Positions 1 through 11,200 are shown, counted from the first letter of the stretch. The stretch: 64,000 nt of DNA from Reticulitermes speratus (GCA_021186555.1 JAJKFL010000006.1:42948705-43012704); one strand, 5' to 3'. Notes: generated by a model not told the origin, from the sequence alone. Numbers and translations: made by a program.

Positions 1-1035
1 GATTTTCATTTCATGTGGCGCATAATTCAGGCAAAGCTCCCCAATGATACTTTACAAGAAGATTTCTTCCCTTCTTAATTTTTATCTCCTATCTTATACG
101 ACAGAGCATTCTGCACATTGTTGCTTATCCCTATACTTATTTGCCGCCTTGAAATCCTTGATGCCTGAAGAGAGAAAACGACATTTTCTAGTACGGAAGC
201 TAAGTTGCCTAGGAAGAGGGTGTTTGTGGAACACGTCCAAGAACTGAGTGTCCTTGGAACGTATGTAATGACTGCATATTCACGAAACACATCTCGAGAC
301 TATAAGAGTTATTCAAATATATGGAGGTTTTAAAAGTTTATGGAACATATCTATGGTTGCATATTCGTGGAATGTATGTAAAAACTTCATTATAAATGAA
401 ACCTTTTAGGGATTGAATATTGTTTTAAACATTCAGAACTTGATATTAATGGAACACATCTACGGAAGGTGTGTATGTTTAACGTATGTGGGAAATTAAT
501 GTTAATGAACATATCTAGGAATTAAGCCTATACCGTGTTACGTCACCTTGTCACGAAAATTTCGGTGTTACGTTATCTACCGTCCTTGACCTTATCTATT
601 CTTTCTTTTCCCTTCCTTCCCCGCTTTCCTTCTTTGTATGTTCCATGAGTTAGCCTGTTTGGGTCTCTGAGTTTCATTGACACCCAGTGACAGGACTGCG
701 CGAGTTGAACAACGAAATTCAATCTCGTTGTTTTGGTTTTCCGAATTATGTTTCGGAATGTAAAGCAGAAGATTGTTGAACTATTTTGCAGTGCTGTGGT
801 CTGATCTTGCTTTCATTTTGTGTCCCCGCAGTACTGCCAATTTACTGGTGATTTATGTGGTTGGTATCCTTGTTTAGTATGTTGGTGTAGATATGCATTT
901 ATGTCAAGTTAATCATATCAATTGTAAGTATTGATGATATATTTCCTTTATATATATATATTGTAAATAAATATGTGCTTACTGATTTGTCAATCTAATC
1001 CAAAACTACGATAATACGATGAGCGCTGTGAATTA
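1..1035. other. AT-rich DNA with a decayed repeat motif
   Basis: No recognisable gene; open frames are all under 75 codons. From about 236 to 560 a loose motif recurs (variants of GGAACATATCTAYGG followed by GTATGTA), like a very old tandem repeat. Related wording (TTCATGGATCATATCTGG) reappears at 2465-2575, beyond the mariner element, so the transposon may have landed inside this decayed array. Confidence 0.3.
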
Positions 1036-1204
1036 TACAGGGCATACACAAAAGAATGGCGCGGTTTCAAAAGTGAATAAAAATTTATTTCTCACCTTAC
1101 ACGGGCACAACATACACCGTCAGCGGCGGCAACTGTCCAAGTTTCTCATTTTTTAAACATGGTGGTACATAAAGTAACCACTGGGCTTTAGAGTGATCCA
1201 GCTC

Positions 1205-1769
1205 GTACCGCGCAATAAACACACTCCGTCTCAGTTATACAAACCAGTCAGTTAATGCTGTATAGTGAAATAATCGCTGTTTGTTCTGAGATCCACACAA
1301 AACACATAAATACAGTCCGTACCGCGCAGTAAACACACTCCGTCTCAGTTATACAAACCAGTCAGTTAATGCTGTACAGTGAAATAATCGCTGTTTGTTC
1401 TGAGATCCACACAAAACACATAAATACAGTCCGTACCGCGCAGTAAACACACTCCGTCTCAGTTATACAAACCAGTCAGTTAATGCTGTATAGTGAAATA
1501 ATCGCTGTTTGTTCTGAGATCCACAAAAACACATAAATACAGTCCGTACCGCGCAGTAAACACACTCCGTCTCAGTTATACAAACCAGTCAGTTAATGCT
1601 GTATAGTGAAATAATCGCTGTTTGTTCTGAGATCCACACAAAACACATAAATACAGTCCGTACCGCGCAGTAAACACACTCCGTCTCAGTTATACAAACC
1701 AGTCAGTTAATGCTGTATAGTGAAATAATCGCTGTTTGTTCTGAGATTCACACAAAACACATAAATACA
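1205..1769. repeat. 114-bp tandem repeat, about five copies, inside the mariner element
   Basis: Copies begin at 1205, 1319, 1433, 1546 and 1660, each opening GTACCGCGCARTAAACACAC and containing GTGAAATAATCGCTGTTTG. They are nearly identical, so expansion is recent. A diverged copy of part of the unit (AGAAATAATCGCTGCTTG) occurs outside the element at 2660-2750. Confidence 0.9.
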
Positions 1770-1963
1770 CTGTGTGGGCAGAACGTAGAATTTTTGAGTG
1801 TTACATCTGGTGGTACATACAGGGCATACACAAAGGAATGGTGCGGTATCAAAAGTGAATAAAAAATGTATTTCTCAGCTTACACGGGCACAACATACAC
1901 CGTCAGCGGCGGCAACTGTCCAAGTTTCTCATTTGGTAATTACAATCCTTCAATGTGTGCACC

Positions 1964-2281
1964 CTAGGTCACACGACACACATCCACACGGTAATCCAAC
2001 TCATCCCAGACCCGGTGTAGCATGTCCGCTGTAATGGCCTGCAGTGCATGCGTTATCCGATCACGAATTTCATGGATGGACGTGGGCAATGGTGGTACAT
2101 AAACACTGTCTTTAACGAACCCCCAAAGAAAGAAATCGCACGGTGTAAGATCTGGCGAAAGGGGTGGCCAAGGGGGAAGGTTCTTGTCTCCATTTGCAGC
2201 AGCAAGTCCGATCCAGCGCTGTGGAAGAAAACGATTGAGAAGCACTCTTTGAAACTGGCCCCGCGGCCACGCAGTAAGCAT
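1964..2281 (-). pseudogene. Mariner-type transposase, C-terminal fragment
   Basis: A 105-codon frame on the minus strand carries the block SPDLTPCDFFLWG, which holds the third acidic residue of the DDE/DDD catalytic triad of IS630-Tc1-mariner transposases, followed by the downstream helix region ending DELDYRVDVCRVT. The helix-turn-helix DNA-binding half and the first two catalytic aspartates are absent: the long inverted repeat is reached shortly upstream. It is therefore a 5'-truncated remnant, not an active enzyme. The annotated start methionine is only the first ATG in the frame. Neighbours are its own terminal inverted repeats. Confidence 0.8.
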
Positions 2282-2417
2282 GAGAAGCGAACTGCTGGTA
2301 GCGCATGAGAAACTTGGACAGTTGCCGCCGCTGACGGTGTATGTTGTGGCCGTGTAATGTGAGACATAAATTGTTTATTCACTTTTGAAACCGCACCATT
2401 CTTTTGTGTATGCCCTG

Positions 2418-3096
2418 TATAATTAGTGCAAGAGGTTTGTGAAAATGCCTTTTTGGAATATGCATAGTGACTGAATGTTCATGGAGCATGCAAGTACGTA
2501 AGGACTCGGTAATAGTGGAGATTATGTAGGAACTAAGTGTTCATGGATCATATCTGGAAAGTGAGTGTTCATTGTGCCTGCCAATTAATTAAAATCAGTG
2601 AAGCCTGAAATTAATCTAAATAAAATTAATTCCCTACGTCGTATAAACAAAACTGAAACTCCATTACGAGGACAAACCAGTGCAGGAAGTGTAGAGAAAT
2701 AATCGCTGCTTGTAGTGAGGATGACAGAAAAAATACACAAATATATTCTGTGGATAAAGTCGAATGACTTCTGTCAAAGTATTTGTGTAGTATTTCAGTT
2801 GATATGTCCTGATATTAAGCACAATAAAATTATAGAATATACATGTTTCGGATTAATATTTTAAGCCACTATCAGACTTTGTACAAAGTGAAAGTATATA
2901 TATGTATATATATGTATTCAATTTTTTAAACCCCCTAGACAAACGTCTTGTAATAGCAGTCCTATCTTTCAAATGGTTACTAGTTAAACATAAGAAACTT
3001 GGAATGTATTTGACTATAAGAGTACTCTACCATACATTAAAATACTGTGCATTGTTAGCAAATGTGTCTGAATAACTAATACATATTTCCAATCGC
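2418..3096. other. Non-coding DNA with decayed repeats
   Basis: Holds the second block of the decayed motif described at the left edge (2465-2575), a diverged partial copy of the 114-bp transposon repeat (2640-2750) and a TATA-rich run at 2893-2916. Nothing coding is seen. Confidence 0.35.
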
Positions 3097-3339
3097 GCAA
3101 ATGTCCCTTGTGGGCCACGGCCTCCTCATTTTCGAGGCTTCACGATCACATTCAGACACACCACACTCAGTAGGAATCCTCTGGACGAGTGATCAGCCCT
3201 ATGCAGAGACCTCTACCTGACAACACACACTACTGACAAGAGAAAGACTTCCATGCCCCCGGCGGGATTCGAACCCGCAATCCCAACAAGCAAGCGGCCG
3301 CAGACCCACGCCTTGGACCGCGCGGCCTCTGGGATCGGC
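3097..3339 (-). mobile_element. tRNA-derived SINE, family A
   Basis: On the minus strand the head reads like a tRNA promoter: an A-box-like region (GGCCGCGCGGTCCAAGGCG) and a B box (GGGTTCGAATCCC, plus-strand 3264-3276). A body rich in TGTGTTGTCAGGTAGAGGTC follows, then a tail ending near 3100 that lacks the last bases of the family consensus. SINEs are mobilised in trans by LINE enzymes. No clear target duplication is visible. Confidence 0.85.
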
Positions 3340-3417
3340 AAATTATAAATGTTACTCAAGAAATATTATGTCACATTTCACACAAGCGAAGGGTTGAAGT
3401 AGTAATTTTATGAGTTA

Positions 3418-3514
3418 AGATGCTAATCAACATTATAATCATAATAATCATCGTCATAATCATCATCATTATCATAATCATCATCATAATCATCATCATT
3501 ATCAAAATCATCAT
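3418..3514. repeat. Imperfect ATC/ATT trinucleotide microsatellite
   Basis: Runs of ATCATC, ATAATC and ATTATC. They give the methionine/isoleucine-rich tail of a spurious minus-strand 141-codon frame (3371-3796). Confidence 0.9.
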
Positions 3515-3515
3515 T

Positions 3516-3960
3516 ATGTGGGTCCCTGTCAACAGAATATGGCGGGTCCTCAGGTAGCGGATGAAGTACATGGCCTCCTGATATGGAGAGCAACTGCAAA
3601 TATATTGAATAATCAGAAAAAGGATGGGAGACAATGGGTGGTTCTCCAGTTTGTGTTGGGCGAGGGGAAACAATTCCTTACCGTAAAGGCTTAACAAATC
3701 ACGAAATGTTTGAAAAGGTCTCGGAATTGGAGAGAAATTTCGGAAAGAATTACGAAACATGTAATGGACATGAGATTTGAAATTTGGAGCTTTCAAGAAA
3801 GGATGAGAGGGCGTGAAATGAAGTGATAGCCTCAGGATAGAGACAAGTTTTGGATTCTTGTAAACATCGGTGAATTCGGGTTACATATAATACGAAAAAT
3901 GTTTTGACTCACTGAGATACTATTTGCTCCTCAATAAAAACTCTTATCCGTGGAGATATA
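3516..3960. other. Unassigned; spurious minus-strand frame
   Basis: A 141-codon minus-strand frame spans 3371-3796, but its C-terminal third is the microsatellite and the rest resembles no family I recognise. Some wording (RPFQTFRDLLSLYG) might come from a retroelement untranslated region. I do not call it a gene. Confidence 0.25.
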
Positions 3961-3969
3961 ATAATAATT

Positions 3970-3990
3970 CAATTCAATTCAATTCAATTC
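3970..3990. repeat. Pentanucleotide AATTC microsatellite
   Basis: Four to five copies of AATTC. Confidence 0.85.
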
Positions 3991-4179
3991 TGGTTTATTA
4001 ATGTGCTGAATCAACAGCCAGATGGCCAATTACAGAAACAGCACAACATACAACACAAATAATAACAATAATAATAACAATAATATAGTAACATTAGCAC
4101 TATCCACAACGGGTATTATTCAAAATAAATTATATGACAGTTTGAAACTGCTCCATCTTCTCTCTGCTCTACGAGTATA

Positions 4180-4257
4180 CAGAGTATACACAAAAGAATG
4201 GTGCGGTTTTAATAGTGTTCACTATTAAAACTGCACCATTCTTTTGTTTATGCCCTG
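4180..4257. mobile_element. 78-bp palindromic MITE related to the mariner element
   Basis: Left half CAGAGTATACACAAAAGAAT and its inverted right half (ending ATTCTTTTGTTTATGCCCTG) are the outermost part of the mariner terminal repeat at 1038 and 2417, joined by a centre of only a few bases. A TA lies on each side. It is little more than two transposon ends back to back and must have moved in trans. Confidence 0.85.
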
Positions 4258-4375
4258 TATATTCCAAAGCAGAAAGCAGTAATACTTCATACATGCTGCA
4301 TAGTCAGAAAAGTTTTAACACAATAATGAATAAGAATTAAATATATTATAAATATATAAATTATTATATATATAA

Positions 4376-4423
4376 ATTAATAATAATAATAATAATTATT
4401 ATTATTATTATTATTATTATTCA
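4376..4423. repeat. AAT/ATT microsatellite
   Basis: AAT repeats run into ATT repeats, forming a small inverted repeat. Confidence 0.9.
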
Positions 4424-4900
4424 ATTACGTAGTAGGGTCACAGTTCTTCTCGACGTCATATCCTCATGTCTTTAGTAATTTTTTCGTTTTTCCCCACTTT
4501 ACTTGAAATACGTTTATGTCTTTACATATTGTTTGTCGTAAGAATGAAGGTTCTGAGTGTACCCGATTTGATTGTTGAAAATTTGTAACAGTTTTGAGTG
4601 GAAAGCTTTATTTATATTTTGCGGGGACCGGTTAACTGGTAACGCGAATATTTCCAATCGTATATTCAGGCACAATATTTACGAGTCTAGCAGCCTTCAG
4701 TACTAACCTCGTTGCAAATTAGATGGCTCGTGAAATTCCAAGCTTTGCCAATGCAACAACTTTATAGCAAATGTCAAAAGAATATCAAGGTATTTTTAAA
4801 ATTTGAAGTATTTTGGATACGGTCCAGTGCAGATTTATAATTATATTTCGGCTTTTGGGAAGACATTCTTGCCTCCATCTTAAAGGATAGTCCAAGAAAC

Positions 4901-4942
4901 CTTCCCTGAAGATGGAGCCAGAAATATTCTCCGAAATATTGA
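4901..4942 (+). ncRNA. Hammerhead-ribozyme-like motif (decayed)
   Basis: CTGAAGA at 4906, a hairpin with arms GGAG and CTCC, then GAAA at 4933 followed by TATTGAT. A second, broken copy of the hairpin lies inverted just to the left (about 4840-4890), the inverted arrangement seen in better copies in this window. Stem I is not convincing. Confidence 0.35.
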
Positions 4943-5405
4943 TAACTACCAATTAGGAGGGCGTCATATTTCAGAGAATTTTGATCTTACTAAACAAAGC
5001 TGTGATGATTTCACATCACGTAAGTCACTTTTCCGATCTTGTCTTAAGATTATGTTTGGGTGTTCTGTTACCTCTGCTGACCCAAGTACTGTAGTGTCAA
5101 ACCTTTAACACCACAATTACGAAGCTTTACACTCATTACCTTCTTCCACTGTTAACCTCTTTCAGTAACATTTGTTTCTAAAAGTGAATCTCTTCATCAG
5201 TCATTGTTACAGTTTGAGCTAGTCCTTAGCCAGGGGGTTGCAAGTGGGTGCAATACACCAGCTACAAATCTGGATATACCCACTAGGAATTTGCAAAATA
5301 TCACAAACAAACATGTAATCAGACCGCTGCGGAACTTGCGACACACTACTTCATCCACATGTTACCTCTGTTGAACCGCCGAGGTTGGAAACAACTCATT
5401 AAAAA

Positions 5406-5428
5406 TATATATATATATATATATATAT
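5406..5428. repeat. AT dinucleotide run
   Basis: A simple AT run directly abutting the SINE to its right; a similar TA run follows the SINE tail, so it may be part of the target duplication. Confidence 0.8.
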
Positions 5429-5830
5429 GTCGACCTCGGTGGACTAGTGGTTAGCGTGCTCGCCACTGGACCCAAGGTTCGCGGGTTCGATCCCGACCGA
5501 GGTCGATGGATTTTTAAGGATGATAAAAATCCGGAGCACCACTTCCTTCGGAGGGGAAGTAAAGCCGTCGGTCCCATGTCGTAGATTTACGGCATGTAAA
5601 AGAACCTTACGGGCATGAATAAAAATGTTGCGTAAGCCAAATTGCCTCCATTTCTCATCCAAGTCTCCTGACTGCCTACCAGATGGCTCTGGCGTGCACA
5701 TCAGGATCGATAGAACACTAAGCGCGGCTAGCTGGCCGGTCACCAGCTGCCATGAATGCGCATGACTTAGTAACCTCGACAAGAGGAGGCAAGAGGAGGC
5801 CCAGGCCCATACAGGGCTGTTGAGCCAAGA

Positions 5831-5845
<15 letters not shown>
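5429..5845 (+). mobile_element. tRNA-derived SINE, family B, full length
   Basis: The head folds as a tRNA: acceptor arms CCTCGGT and ACCGAGG, an A box in TGGACTAGTGGTTAGCGTG and a B box GGGTTCGATCCCG. The body includes CTTCCTTCGGAGGGGAAGTA and a segment ending GGCCCATACAGGGCTGT, then TGAGCCAAGAATTATTATT, a 3' tail with ATT repeats. Pol III transcription from the internal boxes is expected. The 3' tail is shared with SINE family A, pointing to the same LINE partner. Confidence 0.9.
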
Positions 5846-5861
<16 letters not shown>

Positions 5862-7049
5862 AGATGTTTTGTGCAGTGTTATATAGAGTGCATTATGTAA
5901 TTAGAGTGTTTATTTTGTGTTCTTTACCAATGCGCTTTTTTTACGGTTATTCATACATAATATATAGACAGAGAATATGTAAAATAGAGCATTATGTACA
6001 TTTTTCAAAATATTTACATATATGAATCCGCCCTGGAAGTCACTGCGGACACTGTGTTCATGGTCTGGTTACAGGTCTGAATTTGATTTATCATTTTGGT
6101 GAGAGAAACTCTAGAATTAACCACACATGCTCTAGATCATAAACTCCATAGATCTAGGCAGTAAAAGTGCCCTCGATTGGATCGCTTTTTTGAACTCTCC
6201 ACAGTAAAGAACTTTAAGGATTACTTTAAAACGTTTCGACCTACAATCGTTACACTTAAATGCATCACACTTCCTACCTATTACTGTATACACAATAGTA
6301 CCCACTTGTATAGAAAATGGTACACTTTTGCATTTATTATAGGAATAGACTCAAGCGTTGATACAGTTGGTGGCAGGGCCCTACCTGTGTGTAAATCTCG
6401 CAGTTTACGTGCCACCTGTGACGTATATTGTTTCTATTTCAGGTGAGTACAGAGAGACAGACTTACGTAAAATGTGTCAGTGGCGGATTTTGTTCCTCAG
6501 CTACAAGTTCTGAAGGTAGGCCTCAAGTGATTGGTCAATTATCTAATTAAAAGTGCTATTAATTACACAAAGGGGGTTTCGTGGTAAAAGATTGGTATCT
6601 TATGGCATATCATAATTTGTATTCTACTAAACAAGTGTCGACGTTTCGGAAGAAACCGGTATCTCCATATTTACAGTAGAAGAATATTATTTTTAAAGGG
6701 ATCCATTCCATTGTGCTGTGAGATGTAGCTACTGGCATACATATTACCTTCACACAGAACCTACTTTAATAATATCATCAAAATTATTGATTTTGCGATG
6801 ACACAGTTTATTAAACACAATTAGAAGGAAGTACTGTTGATTTGACTGCGTTTTAAATGCAATTTAGATGAATCTCTCTTTTTTAGAAGAGAAAAATATA
6901 TACGGGGGTATCTGTAAAATAACAAATAATCTTTATGCATATAAATATATTAAATCAACGAAAGACAGTGACGCACTAAAACTAAGAGACGCGCACTTTC
7001 ATTGGAGAAGGGGCCTCAAAACTGACAGGAAGTAATGTTTTTTTATTTA
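5846..7049. other. AT-rich DNA, nothing recognised
   Basis: The longest frame (89 codons, 6177-6446) has no recognisable motif. Confidence 0.3.
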
Positions 7050-7210
7050 TTCCATAGTCTCTCTCACGACATGTCCATAGCTTCCTCAAATGCTAGTTTT
7101 CCACAGAGAGCGATCTACTGCTTCCTCTTTCAATTGCCAGTAACTTCTATTATCCTTAAGGTCATCTAGTAGTTTCTATCGTCTTCTTCTTCGTCGTTCC
7201 GTCACTCATG
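7050..7210 (-). mobile_element. LINE-1 3'-end fragment (decayed)
   Basis: Minus-strand sequence matches the 3' end of the LINE copy at 56 kb, including the region encoding LKEEALDRTLWRT and the arginine-rich RRGRRRKQ stretch, but with stops and indels. Confidence 0.7.
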
Positions 7211-7854
7211 AGAAGGAAAAAGTGATTGACTGCCAGTCTTAACGTGACTTTGAATTTGACTTTAATTTTTACAAGAGTCTGTAAAGAGCTAAGTTCAGTT
7301 TCTTTCCGTTTGTTTAAATGTTAAGAAAGATGCTCATTTTCTGTAAAAGTAAAGCAATTTCTGTAGAAGACAGGAGTTCAGTGACGTATCGAAGTGCAAT
7401 GTCAGCTTTACATCTGACAGTGCACTGATTCATACCAAGACCTGTGTGTGGAATATATAAAATATTTTTATGCCACAAAATGAATTGAAACCTTGGTTAG
7501 CTATTTAATTTTTCAGGGAGTTAACTATAAATTTAATACACATGATGTTTGAAGCTTTGATTAAATTATACTTTAATTCTTAAAATACCATAATAGTAAT
7601 GTAAATTCCCCCTTAATAATATAAAATTTCAATCAAAAATTTTGAAGTAGTGACCAGGAAAGTTTTATTCCATTTTCTTTGGTCTTTTTTTCGATAATTG
7701 ATATTTTAAGTTTGAGAGTTTGCAGTTTTACAATAATGCAATAATTACAGAAATGTTTAATGAAACCAATGATGTATTTCATATTCCTGTGTAGGGATGA
7801 TATTAATGTTTTTACATTATTATTTCCCCCCCTCCAAGAATTATAAAATTTTAT
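7206..7854. other. AT-rich DNA, nothing recognised
   Basis: No frame or repeat that I can assign. Confidence 0.3.
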
Positions 7855-8458
7855 TTTTTTTTGCGTGATAAAGGGCCCCGCAGCAGAAGCTACGGACGCA
7901 CCGCAGCCTTAAGACTTCTTGTGCAACCCTGTGATAAAGATCAGCAGTTTTATACTTAGTTTTACAATTAATGGAGCACCAGTGGAATGAAATTGACAGG
8001 GGAAAACAGAAGTACTCTGAAAAAAAAACCTGTCCCAGTGCCACTTTGTCCACCACAAATCTCACATGGACTGACCCGTGATTTTTTTTTTCTGTCCGGG
8101 GTTTTTCCCCTTTGATCCATTTTTTTTTACTTTTAAATCCTTTTGTCCTTCTTCATGTCACTTATGTTCCATACTAGTCCTTATACAAAAAACACAACAC
8201 AAAAATTCATGCCCCCGGTGGGATTCGAACCCACGATCCCAGTAAGCGAGCGGCCGCAGACCCACGCCTTAGATCGCACGGCCACTGGGATCGGCAAAAT
8301 TATTTTTCAAATCATGGACCCCAGTGGATTCGAACTACTGACCATGTGAATACTGGTTCGCTTCCTTATCCACTAGGCCACCAATTCCCCCCCATGGAAT
8401 CGAACCCGGAACTTCGCTGTGGCAGGCCGGCGACTAACCGCCTGCGCCATGGCACGGC
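7855..8458 (-). mobile_element. Nested SINE cluster: family C split by a tRNA-like unit plus a family A-prime SINE
   Basis: Reading the minus strand from 8458: a family C head (8395-8458, A box in CATGGCGCAGGCGGTTAGTC, B box GGGTTCGATTCC); a separate tRNA-like unit (8316-8386, GGTGGCCTAGTGGATAAGG and AGTTCGAATCC); a family A-prime SINE (about 8130-8296, ending in AAAGGATTTAAAAG and an A run); then the body of family C (7855-8085). The full-length C copy at 12526 shows that head and body are normally contiguous, so the two inner units inserted at the B-box boundary. Confidence 0.85.
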
Positions 8459-8914
8459 CAAATTTTACATTTGTCCTGCAACTGTTGGTGATAGAATACA
8501 CGTGACGTGAGAAAACTGTCTTGAAGGTGGATGCGTTAATATAACTTGAAAGCCTCTCATTTAGGACCTGTCATTCTACTGACCGAGCCAGTCTTTTAGT
8601 GGGTTCTTACCCCTGCGGAGCTCCTTGTGAAGTCAGTTTTTTAGAGTCGGGCGACTTTATGTGTTAACAACATGAGAACCTGCAACCTTAGTGTAACATT
8701 GCCCTGTACACTTCACGAATTTTCATGGGGGAGTGGATGTGTATCTCCACTCATTCTTATAGACGGTTTCACAATCCGTGAGTTTATCCCATGGAATATC
8801 TCCTGGTACCCATTAAATAGGACGCTGAGTGTACCAAAGCCGGTAAGGACGCTTTGAAGAAGTGAAAATCCGGGAATCGAAAAGCGATTATTCAGTAGGA
8901 TTAACATAGTAAGA

Positions 8915-9190
8915 AGATAAAGGTAAAGGTCACCCTAGAACAGGTCTGAATTCCAGAGGGGGAGTAGAAGTGTAGCTTTTACTCTTTCTTTAAATTCGAC
9001 GCTAGATGGGGTGGGTGACCAATATCACGCCCCGACCGTTTTACCCCCGGGTAGCATAACCGCTACCCATATTACAGGAGGCTGGGTGGGCCCCAGGGCT
9101 GGTCTGGACGGGTGCGGAAAATATTTCTCCCCATCTGGATTCGATTCCCGGAACGTCCAACCCTTACCGAGTCCTATACCAAGTTTTAAC
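8915..9190 (-). mobile_element. SINE family E (decayed head)
   Basis: The minus-strand tail reads AGGGTGACCTTTACCTTTAT and the body matches the copy at 33015-33275 (TCCAGACC, CCTCCTAGTAAATGG-like, CGGGGGTAAA). A B-box-like GGGAATCGAATCC remains near 9140; the A box is poor. Confidence 0.65.
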
Positions 9191-10094
9191 ATGGTAGATT
9201 CCAGTATTCATTTAAATAGTTTGTAAATAACGGACGATATAAGCACGAGGCTAAGTAAATTCCTCAGCGTATGCCTGTCATAACCTTATAAATACATATA
9301 GAATCGTAAAAATTTTACAGAAATATCTGAATAGAAACTGTAAGGAGTTTTATGTGCAGTATATTTTGTCAGTAAGTCTCAGAGTCGTCGAGGTGATAAA
9401 AGAAGGCAGTGAAATAGAGAGAAATATTTCGCTAAGTAATATTTGGAAATAAGAACTGTGTATCTAACTAATGATACTGAGATATGTAAAATATATAAAT
9501 GTCCAGCGAATTTATTCAAATAATTTGAAGTGAATAAAGGCAAAGAGTTTTCTTATTTTGTGCATCACTCAGTCACAAATATCGACATGTGCAGTCGATC
9601 AGGCGAGAGACAAAGATTATATTTATTGAAGGGTACGAGATTTATTTCTCTGGCAATTGCACCGATGGAAACGTAGTAAGAAATACAGAACTTCAAAAGA
9701 GTAAATTTTTAGAACCTCTCCTTATTATTAATAAGATTCATACCAAAAGAAGCCACTTTATTTTATTGGGACAATAGCTAAACGAGCTTTAAATAGCGTG
9801 CTAATTGGATGAATTTAAAGCAGTCACTATTATGCCGTGCCTTCTAACGGCTTATAAAGCTTGCACTTTGACATAAATAACAGACTCAAAACTGAAAGCT
9901 TCATTGATCAGAGCTCTATTGAGGGTGACATTTGAGCTGAGACCCACCCTTCGCTTTTATTCACTCTTGTCCCAATCGATGTTTTTAGAACATGTAGACA
10001 TAGACATGCGCACTTTTTGAAAATATTGAACCTGATTCACAAACGTAATTACTACTTTCTTCTCTTACTGTGTAGACTGAACTGTCTCACTGTT
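9191..10094. other. Nothing recognised
   Basis: AT-rich; the longest frame is 62 codons with no motif. Confidence 0.3.
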
Positions 10095-10850
10095 ATTATT
10101 ATAATTTTCGGCTCAGAGTTCACTAAAGTACCTAGTGTCATTATTATCATCTTCAGTTCAGAGTTCACTGAACTACCTCAGTGTCATTATTATCATCTTC
10201 AGTTCAGAGTTCACTGAACTACCTCAGTGTCATAATATCATCTTCAGTTCAGAGTTCACTGAACTACTCATGTCATTCTATCATTTCAGTTCAGAGTTCA
10301 CTGAACTACCTCACTGTCATTATTATCATCTTCAGTTCAGAGTTCACTGAACTACCTCAGTGTCATCAATATCATCTTCAGTTCAGAGTTCACTGAACTA
10401 CCTCAGTGTCATTATTATCATCTTCAGTTCAGAGTTCACTGAACTACCTCAGTGTCATCAATATCATCTTCAGTTCAGAGTTCACTGAACTACCTCAGTG
10501 TCATTATTATCATCTTCAGTTCAGAGTTCACTGAACTACCTCACTGTCATCAATATCATCTTCAGTTCAGAGTTCACTGAAACTACCTCACTGTCATTAT
10601 TATCATCTTCAGTTCAGAGTTCACTGAACTACCTCACTGTCATTATTATCATCTTCAGTTCAGAGTTCACTGAACTACCTCAGTGTCATCAATATCATCT
10701 TCAGTTCAGAGTTCACTGAACTACCTCAGTGTCATTATTATCACTTGCAGTTTAGAGTTCACTGAACTACCTCAATGTCATCATTATCATCTTCAGTTCA
10801 GAGTTCACTGAACTACCTTAGTGTCATCATTATCATCTTCAGTTCATAGT
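10095..10850. repeat. 46-bp minisatellite, about 16 copies
   Basis: The unit contains TCATCTTCAGTTCAGAGTTC then ACTGAACTACCTCAGTGTCA. Each holds the near-palindrome AGTTCAGAGTTCACTGAACT, so every unit can form a hairpin. Copies alternate between ATTATTATC and ATCAATATC spacers, suggesting a two-unit amplification step. Indels near 10240-10290 and 10575 break the register. Confidence 0.95.
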
Positions 10851-11046
10851 TGATTTTGCGTTGTATTGAAGACATTCTATGTTCTGTGTGATTTGTGCAC
10901 TGAAATTTAAAGGTTAGTTAATTGACCTTTAGCCTCCAAGGAATAACGGGTAAGTGAATTGTAACTTCTCTCAATGAATGTATGACTCTGTTGACAAAAT
11001 CTTCAGGTAACATTGTTACCCATACCGTCATCAACAGCATATCTCC

Positions 11047-11200
11047 CATTGTCATCAATACCGTCATTATCATTAATCTTCTCATTGTCATCAATACCGT
11101 CATTATCATTAACCTTCACATTGTCATCGATACCGTCATCGCCAGTACGTCTCCCATTGTCATCAATACCGTCATTATCAGCACATCTGTCAATTCCGTT
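11047..11200. repeat. 36-bp minisatellite, four copies
   Basis: Copies of CATTGTCATCAATACCGTCA start at 11047, 11083, 11119 and 11155. The period is 12 codons, which keeps frames open on both strands; I regard these frames as spurious. Confidence 0.9.

Larger units (their letters stand above)
1038..2417 (-). mobile_element. Tc1/mariner-type element with two left terminal inverted repeats
   Basis: The right end (about 2306-2417) is the reverse complement of two left ends, at 1038-1150 and 1820-1935, so the terminal inverted repeats are about 115 bp long and start CAGGGCATACACAAA. TA dinucleotides flank all three ends, the normal mariner target. The inner unit (1820-2417, 598 bp) holds a transposase C-terminus; between the two left ends lies a 114-bp tandem array (1205-1769). 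Bases near 1156-1178 (ATGGTGGTACATAAA) match internal transposase sequence near 2088-2103, so the outer left end belongs to an internally deleted copy. Either a deleted copy and a fuller one share one right end, or the array arose inside the element. It is not expected to be autonomous. Confidence 0.8.

Noticed and set aside
3371..3796. 141-codon minus-strand protein
   Set aside because: The C-terminal third is an ATC microsatellite and the rest has no recognisable domain.
8316..8386. Possible true tRNA gene
   Set aside because: A and B boxes are fair, but the acceptor arms do not pair well and it sits inside a SINE nest; treated as a tRNA-like SINE head.
10095..10850. CRISPR-like array of palindromic repeats
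   Set aside because: Spacers are not unique, there are no cas genes, and the surroundings are eukaryotic; it is a minisatellite.
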